A stretch of DNA of 64,000 nt from Sphingobacteriales bacterium (GTDB lineage: Bacteria; Bacteroidota; Bacteroidia; Sphingobacteriales; Sphingobacteriaceae): the NCBI GenBank assembly GCA_028288165.1, contig JAQBOG010000038.1:1-64000 (forward strand), given 5' to 3'. The translations under genes and the position numbers were made by a program. Within the stretch, counting starts at the first letter, position 1. Each line of letters opens with the position of its first letter. A model generated the notes under the pieces. That model was not told the DNA's origin, ran no database searches, and saw nothing but the letters and a program-made list of their open reading frames with translations. Of this stretch, positions 54,366 to 64,000 are shown piece by piece.

Positions 54366-56240
54366 ATGAAATTAAACAAGCTTATTAATGCAAAAAGTGA
54401 AAAGGGGAAGGGCCGGAATTTGAATTTGTGTTCGGTTTTATTTACTGTTTTATTCCTAAAAATAATCACCATTACTGCCTGCGCTCAATCTCCTTTGCAT
54501 ATAAATAACCAGCAATACTTGGTTGAAGAACAAAATGTTAAGCTTTCAACAGTGTTATTTAATAATGGCAAGCAGGTGATTCCCTTACAACATTTGGAAG
54601 AAAAGAAAATTGCGAGTATTAATTTCAGTTCTGCTTATGCTTCCGTGTTTGATAGTCTTTTGAATAAATATTCGAAGATTACCAGTTTTCCGTCATCAGC
54701 CTATAATTCTGGAGATGTAAATTATGATGATCTGAACGCAGACCTTAAGTTTTACAATACCATTATCATCCAGGTAACTGACAATTCGTTGAATGATTTA
54801 CTGGTTGTTAATTTCATTAAAGACATCCAAAAAAGTAAAGACGTTATTATTTCTTTTTTTGGAGATGTGCGGGTTCTAAATAAACTCGATGACATTCCAG
54901 TTCCCATAATTTGGTCAGCTACAAAGTCTGAAGTGTCCGCTAGTTTTGTAGCACAACTTATTTTTGGAGGCGTTTCAGCTTCCGGGAAATTACCACAATA
55001 TATATCTGCTAGCTTTCATATCGGTGATGGATTTAGCACCCTGCCTACCCGACTTAAATATACGGTTCCGGAAGATGCTGGAATAAACAGTAGCTATTTA
55101 AATCCTATTGATGATATTGTGGAACAAGCCATTTCAGAAAAAGCAACTCCAGGAGCAGTAGTGATGGTTTTAAAGGATGGCAAAGTAATATTTAATAAAG
55201 CTTACGGAAACCATACATATGATAATACCCGCCCTGACCGGATTACCGACATTTTTGATATTGCATCAATAACCAAAATTTCTGCTACCACTATGGCAGT
55301 TATGCGATTAATGGAGCAAGGCAAGTTGAAGTTGGATACCAATGTCGGCGCCTACATTCCTAAAGCACGCAATACCAACAAAAATAATATTCAGGTACGG
55401 CAGGTAATGCTTCATCAAGCCGGCTTTGTTCCATATATCCCTTTTCAGGATAACATCCGGGCTGGCGATTACAGCCGTGATTCTTCAGAAGCGTATCCCA
55501 CAAAAGTGGCTGACGATTATTACATACGTAAAGGATATTTTGATGAGGTTATGTGGCCTAAAATGCTGAATTCACATTTAGAGACACCGGGAAAATATGT
55601 GTACAGTGATTTGAGTATGTATTTTATGAAGGAGATTGTAGAACGGCAGAGTGAGGAGCACCTTGAAACATATGTTGCCAATCAATTTTATAATCCATTG
55701 GGGATGCAAACTGCTGGATTTTTGCCTCGAAATAGGTTCAATAAAGATCTGATTGTGCCAACTGAAATAGACACTTATTTTAGAAAAACTACTTTACAGG
55801 GATACGTTCACGATCAAGGTGCAGCCTTAACAGGAGGTGTGTCTGGGCATGCTGGTCTATTTGCTAGCACGAATGATCTGGCAATACTCTTTCAGATGCT
55901 CTTAAATCGGGGAAGTTATGGCGGTGTACAATACTTCAAACCTGAAACGGTTGATATGTATACCGCAAAACAATCAAGCGTTAGCCGCCGGGGTTTAGGT
56001 TTTGATAAGTATGATGAGGATTTACCCTTAGGATATCCTTCAAAGCTCGCTTCCCCGCAAACCTTTGGCCATACGGGCTATACCGGAACTTGTGTTTGGG
56101 TTGATCCGAAATACAACTTAGTGTACATTTTTCTTTCAAATAGGGTTTATCCCCGGGTTACTGATAAATTATCTCAATTACGTATCAGGCCCCGCATTCA
56201 GGATGTGGTGTATGAAGCAATCAAGAAGTCGGGGAATTGA
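54366..56240 (+). CDS. GH3 C-terminal domain / serine beta-lactamase-fold protein
   Basis: 624 residues from the ATG at 54366 (an in-frame TTG lies two codons earlier). A signal peptide with a Cys (ITITACAQ) sends it to the periplasm, perhaps as a lipoprotein. Residues 45-230 resemble the C-terminal domain of GH3 glycosidases (NNGKQVIPLQHLEEKKIASI). Residues 240-620 are a class C beta-lactamase/esterase fold with the SxxK motif in FDIASITKISA, YSDLSMYFM (YxN-like) and HTGYTG. Longer relatives carry a GH3 catalytic domain in front; it is missing here. Likely role: peptidoglycan or ester hydrolysis. Confidence 0.82.
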   Translation: MKLNKLINAKSEKGKGRNLNLCSVLFTVLFLKIITITACAQSPLHINNQQYLVEEQNVKLSTVLFNNGKQVIPLQHLEEKKIASINFSSAYASVFDSLLNKYSKITSFPSSAYNSGDVNYDDLNADLKFYNTIIIQVTDNSLNDLLVVNFIKDIQKSKDVIISFFGDVRVLNKLDDIPVPIIWSATKSEVSASFVAQLIFGGVSASGKLPQYISASFHIGDGFSTLPTRLKYTVPEDAGINSSYLNPIDDIVEQAISEKATPGAVVMVLKDGKVIFNKAYGNHTYDNTRPDRITDIFDIASITKISATTMAVMRLMEQGKLKLDTNVGAYIPKARNTNKNNIQVRQVMLHQAGFVPYIPFQDNIRAGDYSRDSSEAYPTKVADDYYIRKGYFDEVMWPKMLNSHLETPGKYVYSDLSMYFMKEIVERQSEEHLETYVANQFYNPLGMQTAGFLPRNRFNKDLIVPTEIDTYFRKTTLQGYVHDQGAALTGGVSGHAGLFASTNDLAILFQMLLNRGSYGGVQYFKPETVDMYTAKQSSVSRRGLGFDKYDEDLPLGYPSKLASPQTFGHTGYTGTCVWVDPKYNLVYIFLSNRVYPRVTDKLSQLRIRPRIQDVVYEAIKKSGN

Positions 56241-56536
56241 GTTTTGAGTCGTGAGGTCAGAAAGTCCCGAAGTCCGAAGTCTGAATTGATCTTCGAAAAG
56301 TTTGAAGTCTGAAAGTCTGTTAAGAGCTGTGATGAGAAGACAATTGGATATATCAATATTTGAGGCTACTGAAAATATCTTCAGTAGTTACAAATTGACC
56401 TAGTGCAAACAATTACTTTACAAAATACTATTTACTTTGTTTTCATGAAACTATCGGGGGTTAATTTAATTGGTCATGGTTCTTTTAAGAACACTATAGT
56501 CTCAGTATTCAATACTCAATACACAATATTCTCCAT

Positions 56537-57700
56537 ATGAAAATAGGTATCGTATGCTATCCAACATTTGGTGGTAGTGGAGTTGTAGCAACAGAGCTTG
56601 GTAAGGCGCTGGCAGATAACGGACATCAAGTGCATTTCATTACCTACGATCAGCCTGCTCGTCTTGATTTTTTTTCAGAAAATCTTTTCTACCATGAGGT
56701 TTCGGTATCTCAATATCCTTTGTTTGATTACCCGCCCTATGAATTGGCATTAGCAAGTAAGTTAGTTGATGTTGTTCGATTTGAAAAACTGGATCTATTA
56801 CATGTACATTATGCTATTCCGCATGCTTCAGCAGCGTTTATGGCCAAGCAGATACTAATGACTTTTGGTATTTACGTCCCTGTAGTTACCACCTTGCATG
56901 GTACCGATATTACGCTTGTAGGGAAAGATCCAACGTATAAGCCTGTAGTTACTTTTTCTATTAATCAATCTGATGGAGTTACTGCAGTTTCTCAAGATTT
57001 AAAAGACGATACGTACAAGCATTTCGATATTAAAAATGAGATAAAGGTTATTCCGAATTTTATTGATATGAACAGGTTCAGTTTAAAAGCCAAAGGGCAT
57101 TTCAAGCTGGCCATTGCTCCAAATAACGAACGCGTTGTAGTTCACACTTCTAATTTCCGGAAAGTAAAACGTACTGGAGATGTCATTCAAATCTTTAAAA
57201 AAATACTTGAGAAAATTCCCGCAAAACTTTTAATGGTTGGCGACGGTCCAGAACGCGTTTACTGTGAACGTTTATGCAGAGAGTTGGGGATAACTGAAAA
57301 TGTTCGTTTTCTTGGAAAGCAAGATGCAGTAGAAGAAATATTGTCAGTAGCTGATCTTTTCATCATGCCTTCTGAATCAGAAAGTTTTGGTTTAGCAGCG
57401 TTAGAAGCGATGGCTTGCAAAGTTCCGGTAATTACCTCAAATGCTGGCGGTTTACCCGAATTGAATATTAATGGTATTACCGGATATATGGACGAAGTAG
57501 GGGATATTGATGCGATGGCTGATCATTGTATTTATATTTTGCAGGATAATGATCGTTTAGAAGTTTTCAAAGATAACTCACTCAAACGAGCAAAAGAGTT
57601 CGATCTAAGTTTAATACTTCCAGTGTATGAAAACTATTATAAAGAAGTGATTGAAAAAGCAGCTATAAAAGCAAGTTTGGCCGTTTTAAATGCTAGTTGA
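56537..57700 (+). CDS. bshA: N-acetyl-alpha-D-glucosaminyl L-malate synthase BshA
   Basis: 387 residues, GT4 family. It makes GlcNAc-malate, the first step of bacillithiol synthesis. The start MKIGIVCYPTFGGSGVVATE is the BshA signature, followed by LHVHYAIPHASAA and the C-terminal donor site SESESFGLAALEAMACKVPV. The deacetylase BshB and the ligase BshC are not in this window. The 296 bp upstream contain simple repeated words (AAGTCTGAA near 56270-56310 and AATACTCAATAC near 56505-56525) typical of the phylum. Confidence 0.93.
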   Translation: MKIGIVCYPTFGGSGVVATELGKALADNGHQVHFITYDQPARLDFFSENLFYHEVSVSQYPLFDYPPYELALASKLVDVVRFEKLDLLHVHYAIPHASAAFMAKQILMTFGIYVPVVTTLHGTDITLVGKDPTYKPVVTFSINQSDGVTAVSQDLKDDTYKHFDIKNEIKVIPNFIDMNRFSLKAKGHFKLAIAPNNERVVVHTSNFRKVKRTGDVIQIFKKILEKIPAKLLMVGDGPERVYCERLCRELGITENVRFLGKQDAVEEILSVADLFIMPSESESFGLAALEAMACKVPVITSNAGGLPELNINGITGYMDEVGDIDAMADHCIYILQDNDRLEVFKDNSLKRAKEFDLSLILPVYENYYKEVIEKAAIKASLAVLNAS

Positions 57701-57720
57701 CATTGTTCTTAAATAGAGAA

Positions 57721-57752
57721 AACCCCGATTGCAATTTGCAATCGGGGTTTTC
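57721..57752 (+). terminator. terminator between bshA and the lactonase gene
   Basis: AACCCCGATTGCA and its complement form a 13-bp stem with loop ATT, followed by TTTT. It serves bshA (plus) and, with an A-rich left flank, perhaps the convergent lactonase gene. Confidence 0.85.
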
Positions 57753-57797
57753 TGTTAGTAAAGCAATTTGCTAATATCTTTTTCTTAGTAGGCTATC

Positions 57798-58949
57798 TTA
57801 TTTTTTCATAGAAACGAAATTTAAAAACACGGGTGCTCCTACGTTTATCTTATTTTCTGTTTGGGTAAGTAAGCCTGTCGCTAAATCTCTTTTAAAAACA
57901 TAAATATCATCACTTTCCTGATTGGCAACTAATAAGAATTTTCCAGAAGGGTCGATCGCGAAATTCCTAGGTGTTTTCCCTAAAGTGGATTGTGACCCTA
58001 AAAATATTAACTTTCCGTTTTTATCAATGGAGTAAATAGCGATGTTATTTGCATCTCCTCTGTTTGATGCATACAAGAATTTGCCATCAGGAGAAACATG
58101 GATATCCGCAGCACCAACTTTCCCTTTAAAATCATCAGAAATCATACTTATATTCTGTTTCAACATCAACTTCCCGTTTTTGCAGTCATAAACATTCACA
58201 CTTGCATTAAGTTCCTGAACGAGGTACGCATACCTCCCGTTAGGATGAAAGGCAAGATGACGAGGGCCGCTACCTGCTATTACTGTAGTTACTGAAGCCT
58301 GCACTAATGGTGTTTGGACATTCCATGGTGAATATCTGTAAGAAGTGACTTTGTCAGTTCCTAAATCAGCAGTAAAAACATACTTTTCATCAGGTGATAA
58401 GATGGTGCAATGCATGTGTGCTTTTTCTTGACGCTCTTTATTAGCGCTGCTTCCCACATGTTGTATCGTTTGTATTGCCGGGCTAACGCCACCGTTTGGA
58501 AGTATATTTAACACAGATAAATTACCACCAGTATAATTACCTACAATTATATTTTTTGATTTCTTATCAACCGAAATATAACAAGGATGATCGCCTTCTG
58601 AGTTCTGTTTGTTAATAAATGTTAGTTGACCACTCGGGGCGTCAAAAGCAAAAGCACTAACGCCGCCTTTTTTCTCACCGCCCAGTTCATTTACTGCGTA
58701 TACAAATTTTCTATCTTTACTGATTGCCAAAAAAGAAGGATTTTCAACTCCTTTGGCAACAGATTTATATTTAACCTCTCCAGTTGCATCATTAAAATCA
58801 TACACATAAATTCCTTCGCTTTTACCAGGTTGAGTATATGTGCCTATTATTAAATTATAATGTGTAGCAGCTTTTTGATCTTGCGCCTTCAGCAGACCAG
58901 GAAGTGCAATAAATGCACTTAAAATGAGTAAAGAAAATATTTTTTTCAT
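57798..58949 (-). CDS. secreted 6-phosphogluconolactonase-like (lactonase) beta-propeller
   Basis: 383 residues from the ATG at 58949 (an ATG at 58991 would place 14 residues before the signal peptide MKKIFSLLILSAFIALPGLLKAQ). The mature part is a seven-bladed propeller of the Pgl/lactonase type: YNLIIGTYTQPGKSEGIYVY, GPRHLAFHPNGRYAYLVQEL, DIHVSPDGKFLYASNRGDAN and TPRNFAIDPSGKFLLVANQ. Cytoplasmic members hydrolyse 6-phosphogluconolactone; this one is secreted, so the substrate is probably another lactone. Confidence 0.88.
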   Translation of the reverse strand: MKKIFSLLILSAFIALPGLLKAQDQKAATHYNLIIGTYTQPGKSEGIYVYDFNDATGEVKYKSVAKGVENPSFLAISKDRKFVYAVNELGGEKKGGVSAFAFDAPSGQLTFINKQNSEGDHPCYISVDKKSKNIIVGNYTGGNLSVLNILPNGGVSPAIQTIQHVGSSANKERQEKAHMHCTILSPDEKYVFTADLGTDKVTSYRYSPWNVQTPLVQASVTTVIAGSGPRHLAFHPNGRYAYLVQELNASVNVYDCKNGKLMLKQNISMISDDFKGKVGAADIHVSPDGKFLYASNRGDANNIAIYSIDKNGKLIFLGSQSTLGKTPRNFAIDPSGKFLLVANQESDDIYVFKRDLATGLLTQTENKINVGAPVFLNFVSMKK

Positions 58950-59031
58950 ATAAGGGGTTAGAATTAGAATTTGCAAGATAGCGTTAACCATCTATTTTCA
59001 AAAATACGGGCTTCAGATTTATATAAAACCA

Positions 59032-59060
59032 AAAATCTCCCTTGATTAAAGGGAGATTTT
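59032..59060 (-). terminator. terminator of the rluB-type gene
   Basis: A perfect 12-bp stem (AAAATCTCCCTT and complement) with loop GATTA, ending 4 bp before the stop of the pseudouridine synthase gene on the minus strand. Confidence 0.8.
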
Positions 59061-59063
59061 ATA

Positions 59064-60725
59064 TTATTTCATTAGTTGTTTTAGTTGACCAACCTCTTTT
59101 TCTTCGAGATATCTCCACCGTCCGCGGCCTAAGTCTTTTTTAGTTAAACCAGCATATACCGTTCGGTCAAGCTTGATAACGTCATAACCTAAATGTTCGA
59201 AGATACGACGTACAATTCGATTTTTCCCACTGTGGATTTGAACCCCAATTTCGTTCTTAGCACCACCTGTAATATAGGTAACAACGTCTGGCTTAATAAA
59301 ACCATCTTCAAGCTCTAATCCAAAAGCAATTTTATTTAAATCCCCTTGAGACAAGTTTTTATTTAATTCAACTTGATAAATTTTGGTGATATCATTTCTT
59401 GGATGAGCCAATTTATCTGCCAAGTCACCATCATTGGTCATCAAAAGCAGTCCTGTAGTATTTCTATCTAAGCGGCCAACAGGGTAAATACGTTCTCTTG
59501 ATGCTTTTTCAACCAAGCTCATGACCGTTTTACGCTCTTGCGGATCGTCTGTAGTAGTAATATAATCTTTCGGTTTATTTAATAATACATAAACCATTTT
59601 TTCCCGTTTAAGGGTTTCACCATTATATCTAATTGTGTCTTTTGCAGGATCTACTTTTGTACCTAAAGAAGTAACAGGTTCGCCATTAACGCTCACAACA
59701 CCTGCTGCAATCAATTCATCTGCTTTGCGTCGAGAACAAATTCCTGCATTTGCAATGTATCGGTTTAAACGAATTAAGCCATCATCCTTAACAGTTGGAG
59801 TTTTTCTGCCCCTTGTGCCAGATGGTAATCTATCTTCCGAGCTCCATTTCTGATCGTCGCTGCGGTATCTTCTTTCTGAAGGTGCAGATGATGATCCTTC
59901 AGTACGTGGTTTGTATGGTCTGTCGGATGTGATGCGCTTACTTGCGCTGTTGGTGTTTTTGTCGCCAAATGATTTTCTTTCGCCTTGAGGCCTATCGCCG
60001 TCAAATTTTCTTTCCGGGCGGTCACCAAAGGATATTTTATCTCCGTAAGGTTTTTTATCAAATTGTGGTCTGTCGCCATCAAATGATTTTCTTTCGGGAC
60101 GGTCACCAAAGGATTTTTTATCTCCGTAAGGTTTTTTATCAAATTGAGGTCTGTCGCCATCAAATGATTTTCTTTCTGGGCGATCACCAAAGGATTTTTT
60201 GTCTCCGTAAGGTTTTTTACCAAATTGAGGTCTGTCGCTATCAAATGATTTTCTTTCCGGACGGTCACCATAAGGCTTTTTATCTTCAAAAGGTTTTCTT
60301 TCTCCTTTTGGCTTGTCGCTATTGAAAAGATTTTTGCCCGGACGATCGCCGTAGGTCTTTTTATCCCCGTAAGGCTTTCTATCTCCTTGCGGTTTATCAC
60401 TGCTATATGGTTTTCTTTCGGTACGGTCACCGTATGGTTTTCTGTCAGATTTTTCTTCACGATTGTCGCCGAAACTTTTACTATTACGGTTACCTGAAGA
60501 TGAAAATTTGCCATCTGGTTTATCGTCAGATTTTTTAAATCCACTTTTAAACGGACGACTGGATCCGCTATCTGAAAACAATTTCTTTTTTATTGGGTTG
60601 TTACCTTCGGGTCTGTCGGGATTTGAAGACTTGAATTTTGATCCTGATCCAGAAGACGATTTGTCTGATCTGGTAGAATTTTTGGATTTGTCGTCGCGAC
60701 TGTTCCTGTTATTTTTAAATGGCAT
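59064..60725 (-). CDS. rluB: pseudouridine synthase (RluB/RsuA family) with long repetitive N-terminus
   Basis: 553 residues. The C-terminal 240 residues are the enzyme: an S4 RNA-binding domain (LNRYIANAGICSRRKADELI, from about 318) and the RsuA-type catalytic domain with the active Asp D420 in PVGRLDRNTTGLLL. It modifies a uridine in 23S rRNA (or 16S, if RsuA-like). The first 316 residues are disordered, rich in Lys, Arg, Asp, Gly and Ser, with five 26-27-residue tandem repeats (residues 116-249). Such extensions are common in this phylum and may bind rRNA. Confidence 0.9.
   Translation of the reverse strand: MPFKNNRNSRDDKSKNSTRSDKSSSGSGSKFKSSNPDRPEGNNPIKKKLFSDSGSSRPFKSGFKKSDDKPDGKFSSSGNRNSKSFGDNREEKSDRKPYGDRTERKPYSSDKPQGDRKPYGDKKTYGDRPGKNLFNSDKPKGERKPFEDKKPYGDRPERKSFDSDRPQFGKKPYGDKKSFGDRPERKSFDGDRPQFDKKPYGDKKSFGDRPERKSFDGDRPQFDKKPYGDKISFGDRPERKFDGDRPQGERKSFGDKNTNSASKRITSDRPYKPRTEGSSSAPSERRYRSDDQKWSSEDRLPSGTRGRKTPTVKDDGLIRLNRYIANAGICSRRKADELIAAGVVSVNGEPVTSLGTKVDPAKDTIRYNGETLKREKMVYVLLNKPKDYITTTDDPQERKTVMSLVEKASRERIYPVGRLDRNTTGLLLMTNDGDLADKLAHPRNDITKIYQVELNKNLSQGDLNKIAFGLELEDGFIKPDVVTYITGGAKNEIGVQIHSGKNRIVRRIFEHLGYDVIKLDRTVYAGLTKKDLGRGRWRYLEEKEVGQLKQLMK
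59979..60380 (-). repeat. 81-bp tandem repeat within the rluB-type gene
   Basis: Five in-frame units of 81 bp (last one 78 bp) encoding variants of KKPYGDKKSFGDRPERKSFD plus GDRPQFD. Two neighbouring units (residues 170-196 and 197-223) have identical protein sequence, which points to recent duplication and possible copy-number change between strains. Confidence 0.8.
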
Positions 60726-60933
60726 GACACACTTTTTAACTCAATGTTTGAGGACTCCAAAGGTACTCAAAAATACGGGAATATGGTTGCCTGAGGGTAT
60801 TTTTTAGGTCAAATTCTAGACGTTGAAAATGAGGTAGAAATGGAGCCTAAAAGTACCTTGATTTGTAACCATTTGATAATTAGGCATATATTTTGTATGT
60901 TTGTGAACTTTTTCGTTTACACCATTAAGAAAC

Positions 60934-61773
60934 ATGATAGAAATGATAAAGAACCATCTGATAATGTGCTCGGTAATGTTGTTGTTTTTTATAGGAGCAA
61001 AGACCCTAATTTTCAATACACCAAGTCAAAAAATACAATCAAGTTCAGCAATAGAAACCACATCAAAAGAAGATGTGGAACCTGGAAAACAAGCTGCTTC
61101 ACTAAGCTTTGCAAATGAGAAAGTACCTGTTAAAGACGCAAGGGTAAATTGGCGAATGACAAAAATGCTCAAGGCGCATAGTTACAAATCTCTACAAACT
61201 CATCGCCTGCATCAAAAAGCTTCAAAGTGGTTTCCTATAATGGAACCAATCTTACAATACTATGGTATCCCTGAAGATTTTAAATACATTCCGCTTGTAG
61301 AAAGTGGTTTATTGAGCGGTACTTCATCAAAAGGAGCCTCTGGCTATTGGCAATTTATGCCACAAACCGCACGTGACTACGGCTTAAAAGTGAATGGAAA
61401 CGTAGATGAACGTCAACAAGTGAGGAAGTCAACCATTGCAGCTTGTAAATATATTCGCTCGTTGTATACTGAGTTTCATAATTGGACCCTGGTGGCTGCA
61501 GCTTATAATATTGGCGAAACGAAGCTGAAACATCAAATGGCTTTACAGAATAAGCACAGTTATTTCAAAATAAAGCTGAATAGAGAAACTGCATCTTATG
61601 TTTACAAACTCGTGTCAATGAAGCAAATAATTGAGAACCCTGCATTGTACGGATTCTCAAAATCTAAAACATTGATTGCAAAAAATACAATTAATACAGA
61701 GATACCTCGTTCGCAGTTTACTCCTGATATAGAACGCAAAGCAATGTCGGCACTAAGCATTCTTAGGAACTAA
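60934..61773 (+). CDS. lytic transglycosylase (SLT domain)
   Basis: 279 residues. A hydrophobic N-terminus (about residues 7-25) anchors it or sends it to the periplasm. The SLT domain has the catalytic Glu E123 in IPLVESGLLSG and the following SSKGASGYWQFMPQTARDYG and AAAYNIGETKLKHQM, typical MltD-type motifs. It cleaves the glycan strand of peptidoglycan to 1,6-anhydro-MurNAc ends. No LysM domain is present, unlike full MltD. Confidence 0.92.
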   Translation: MIEMIKNHLIMCSVMLLFFIGAKTLIFNTPSQKIQSSSAIETTSKEDVEPGKQAASLSFANEKVPVKDARVNWRMTKMLKAHSYKSLQTHRLHQKASKWFPIMEPILQYYGIPEDFKYIPLVESGLLSGTSSKGASGYWQFMPQTARDYGLKVNGNVDERQQVRKSTIAACKYIRSLYTEFHNWTLVAAAYNIGETKLKHQMALQNKHSYFKIKLNRETASYVYKLVSMKQIIENPALYGFSKSKTLIAKNTINTEIPRSQFTPDIERKAMSALSILRN

Positions 61774-61792
61774 GTTTATTGCCAAAATATTG

Positions 61793-61825
61793 AAACCTGC
61801 ATTGCTTATAGTAATGCAGGTTTTG
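61793..61825 (+). terminator. terminator after the lytic transglycosylase gene
   Basis: AAACCTGCATT and its complement form an 11-bp stem with a 9-nt loop, followed by TTTGTCGTTTT. It lies 20 bp after the stop codon. Confidence 0.8.
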
Positions 61826-61910
61826 TCGTTTTATTCTGACGCTTTGTAAACCGTTCTCTAGTAGAAAAATCTCATCTTTACACCTCCAATTCAGAATTGA
61901 AATTTACCGT

Positions 61911-64000
61911 ATGGATAACACGAATACAGATCTTGGCGAGCAAAGTGAAGTAGAAGTTTTTGGAGCCAGGGTTCATAATTTAAAGAACATTGATGTTTCA
62001 TTCCCCCGCAATAAACTGGTTGTAATAACCGGCTTAAGCGGAAGTGGAAAATCCTCCTTAGCTTTTGATACCATATATGCTGAAGGTCAGCGCCGTTACA
62101 TGGAAACTTTTAGTGCTTATTCCCGCCAGTTTTTGGGTGGGATGGAGCGCCCCGATGTGGATAAAATTTCTGGACTAAGTCCCGTTATTGCCATTGAGCA
62201 AAAAACAACCAGTAAAAATCCTCGGTCAACAGTTGGTACCATCACCGAAATATATGACTTTATGCGCTTGCTTTTCGCTCGAATAGGTGAAGCATATTCG
62301 TATGTTACGGGAGCAAAAATGGAACGGATGACCGAAGATCAAATGTTTCGTAACATTATGGAGCGATTTAAAGATCAGCCTGTAAATATTCTCGCACCGG
62401 TAGTTAAAGGCCGAAAAGGTCATTATCGTGAACTATTCGAGCAAATTCGGAAACAAGGTTATTTGAAAGTTAGGGTTGATGGCGAGATTACGGATATTAC
62501 CGCTAAAATGCAACTTGACCGATATAAAATCCATGATATAGAGATGGTCATTGATCGCTTACAGGTTACTGAAGACGATCAAAAAAGATTGTATGGTTCT
62601 ATTCAATCTGCCTTAAAAGTTGCGAAAGGAATTATAAAAATTAGTGATAAAGACAACAACGAATTTTTTTATAGTAAGTTTTTGATGGATCCAGTTTCCG
62701 GAATTTCTTATGATGAGCCTCAGCCAAATAGTTTCTCGTTTAATTCACCGTACGGTGCTTGTAATAGATGTAGCGGCTTAGGTTATATTTTCGAAGTAGA
62801 TAGAAATTCAGTTATACCAAACACTAAGCTGAGCATTATGCAAGGTGGTTTGGCTCCTTTGGGCGAATATCGTGAAACTTGGGTTTTTCAAATTTTAAAA
62901 GCGCTTTCAAAAAAATACAACTTTTCTCTATCAGTGCCATTAGAGAAAATTCCGGAAGAAATTATTGAGATAATTTTGAATGGTTCTGACGATATTATCA
63001 CCGTGCCGGTAGAATATAATAAGTGGAACGTTCAAAATTACCAGATTTCTTTTGACGGAATTATCAAAATGCTCGAAGAGCAAACGGAGCGTCGTGGGGA
63101 TGATGTTGGCGAAGATTTAGAAAACTACCGGGTTTTAAAAAGCTGCCCAACTTGTGAAGGTGCTCGTTTAAAAAAGGAATCGCTTCATATTAAGGTGGAT
63201 GAAAAGAACATCTATGAACTGGCTTGTATGGATATTTCCACCCTGTCAGAATGGTTCGAAAAACTAGAAGACAGATTATCTGATCGGCAAAATATCATCG
63301 CCAAAGAAATAATAAAAGAAATCAGATCACGAAGCGGGTTTTTGTTGGATGTTGGTTTAAATTACTTAACCCTTGATCGTACCGCAAAAACACTATCTGG
63401 TGGTGAAGCACAGCGCATTCGTTTGGCAACACAGATTGGATCACAACTGATAAATGTTTTATACATTTTAGATGAGCCTAGTATCGGCTTGCATCAACGA
63501 GATAACGCCAGATTGATAACAGCTTTAAAAAATCTGCGTGATATTGGCAATTCGGTATTGGTTGTAGAGCATGATAAAGATATGATAATGGAAGCTGACC
63601 ATGTGATTGATATGGGGCCAGCTGCTGGTGTTCATGGCGGCGAAATAGTTGCGCAAGGTTCTCCTGCCGAGTTTGCAAAAGCTCGTACGCTTACAAACGA
63701 TTATATAAGCCGAAGAAAAGAAATTGAAATTCCAAAGGAACGCCGTGCTGGTAATGGTAAAACATTGTCACTGAAAAATGCTACAGGTAATAATCTTCAA
63801 AACGTATCAGTAGATTTCCCTTTAGGCAAATTCATCTGTGTAACGGGTGTTTCTGGAAGTGGTAAGTCAAGCTTGATAACAGAAACCTTATATCCTATTT
63901 TAAACCATCATTTTTTTCGGGCAAAAAAGAAGCCCATGGAATACAAAAAAATAGAAGGCTTAGAACATATTGATAAAGTAATAGAGATTGACCAAACTCC
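61911..64000 (+). CDS. uvrA: excinuclease ABC subunit UvrA (3' end outside window)
   Basis: DNA damage sensor of nucleotide excision repair. 696 complete codons are present. The first Walker A is [12 protein letters not shown], the signature is [16 protein letters not shown] with Walker [17 protein letters not shown], and the second ATPase begins with [17 protein letters not shown] near the window end. The first zinc finger appears as CNRCSGLGY and a CPTCEG pair. No stop codon occurs before base 64000, so about 250 C-terminal residues lie outside. No frameshift is seen. Confidence 0.97.
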   Translation, partial: MDNTNTDLGEQSEVEVFGARVHNLKNIDVSFPRNKLVVITGLSGSGKSSLAFDTIYAEGQRRYMETFSAYSRQFLGGMERPDVDKISGLSPVIAIEQKTTSKNPRSTVGTITEIYDFMRLLFARIGEAYSYVTGAKMERMTEDQMFRNIMERFKDQPVNILAPVVKGRKGHYRELFEQIRKQGYLKVRVDGEITDITAKMQLDRYKIHDIEMVIDRLQVTEDDQKRLYGSIQSALKVAKGIIKISDKDNNEFFYSKFLMDPVSGISYDEPQPNSFSFNSPYGACNRCSGLGYIFEVDRNSVIPNTKLSIMQGGLAPLGEYRETWVFQILKALSKKYNFSLSVPLEKIPEEIIEIILNGSDDIITVPVEYNKWNVQNYQISFDGIIKMLEEQTERRGDDVGEDLENYRVLKSCPTCEGARLKKESLHIKVDEKNIYELACMDISTLSEWFEKLEDRLSDRQNIIAKEIIKEIRSRSGFLLDVGLNYLTLDRTAKTLSGGEAQRIRLATQIGSQLINVLYILDEPSIGLHQRDNARLITALKNLRDIGNSVLVVEHDKDMIMEADHVIDMGPAAGVHGGEIVAQGSPAEFAKARTLTNDYISRRKEIEIPKERRAGNGKTLSLKNATGNNLQNVSVDFPLGKFICVTGVSGSGKSSLITETLYPILNHHFFRAKKKPMEYKKIEGLEHIDKVIEIDQT

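Noticed and set aside
59774..60544. 256-codon open frame overlapping the rluB-type gene in another frame
   Set aside because: It is produced by the repeat-rich N-terminal coding region; its sequence is a low-complexity shadow without a plausible start or domain.
60840..61118. 92-codon open frame overlapping the lytic transglycosylase start
   Set aside because: It lies in a different frame of the clear transglycosylase gene and has no domain.

Overview
The window is chromosomal DNA from a low-GC member of the Bacteroidota, most likely the Sphingobacteriaceae (Pedobacter/Solitalea-like). This rests on protein families typical of that phylum (OstA-like LptA homologue, cysteine-poor DksA/TraR protein, BshA for bacillithiol, DUF4112, DUF4114, KTSC), on near-absent Shine-Dalgarno sequences, and on promoters of the Bacteroidota type (TTTG, 19 bp, TAnnTTTG), seen best in front of tRNA-Val. 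Genus assignment is inference.

Layout. 1-10.25 kb is housekeeping: rsmI (cut by the left edge), serS, a lone receiver protein, DUF4112 and SIMPL proteins, the ileS/dksA-like/lspA run, then a small membrane protein, dgkA and recO. A tRNA-Val gene and a terminator follow. 10.5-23.8 kb is a single-strand block of nine genes for an exported glycan or glycolipid: a glycosidase/GT2 membrane fusion, an MsbA-type ABC exporter, three paralogous glycosyltransferase-like proteins, a pyruvyl transferase, a GT4 enzyme, a NodB-fold deacetylase-like protein and a QueC-like PP-loop enzyme. I do not recognise this combination and consider it the best candidate for an undescribed system. Its promoter end borders about 1 kb of decayed DNA (leucine-rich-repeat remnant, a degenerate interspersed repeat).

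24.9-29.4 kb is a gluconeogenesis module: fbp and ppsA, translationally coupled, divergent from an AraC/cupin regulator, with a 10-bp inverted repeat in the shared promoter region. 29.5-38.4 kb is an accessory stretch with a GAF histidine kinase, small unknown proteins, a DUF4114 lipoprotein, a J-domain/KTSC protein, a structurally odd tRNA-Cys, a second lone receiver, a 2-oxoglutarate oxygenase and a periplasmic MsrA. 38.4-53.3 kb returns to core genes: tilS, ostA-like, rdgB, SurA-type PPIase, MoxR ATPase, cysS, an EEP-family protein, two rhomboids and mutL. 53.5-64 kb holds gene remnants, a GH3-C/beta-lactamase-fold protein, bshA, a lactonase-like protein, an rluB-type pseudouridine synthase with a long repetitive tail, a lytic transglycosylase and the 5' two thirds of uvrA.

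A family of about 90-bp interspersed repeats (six clear copies, one degenerate) sits only between genes. Its central hairpin changes by compensating substitutions, so the fold rather than the sequence seems to be kept. One copy abuts a 5'-truncated YceI-like gene. No CRISPR array, prophage, rRNA operon or complete insertion sequence was seen.
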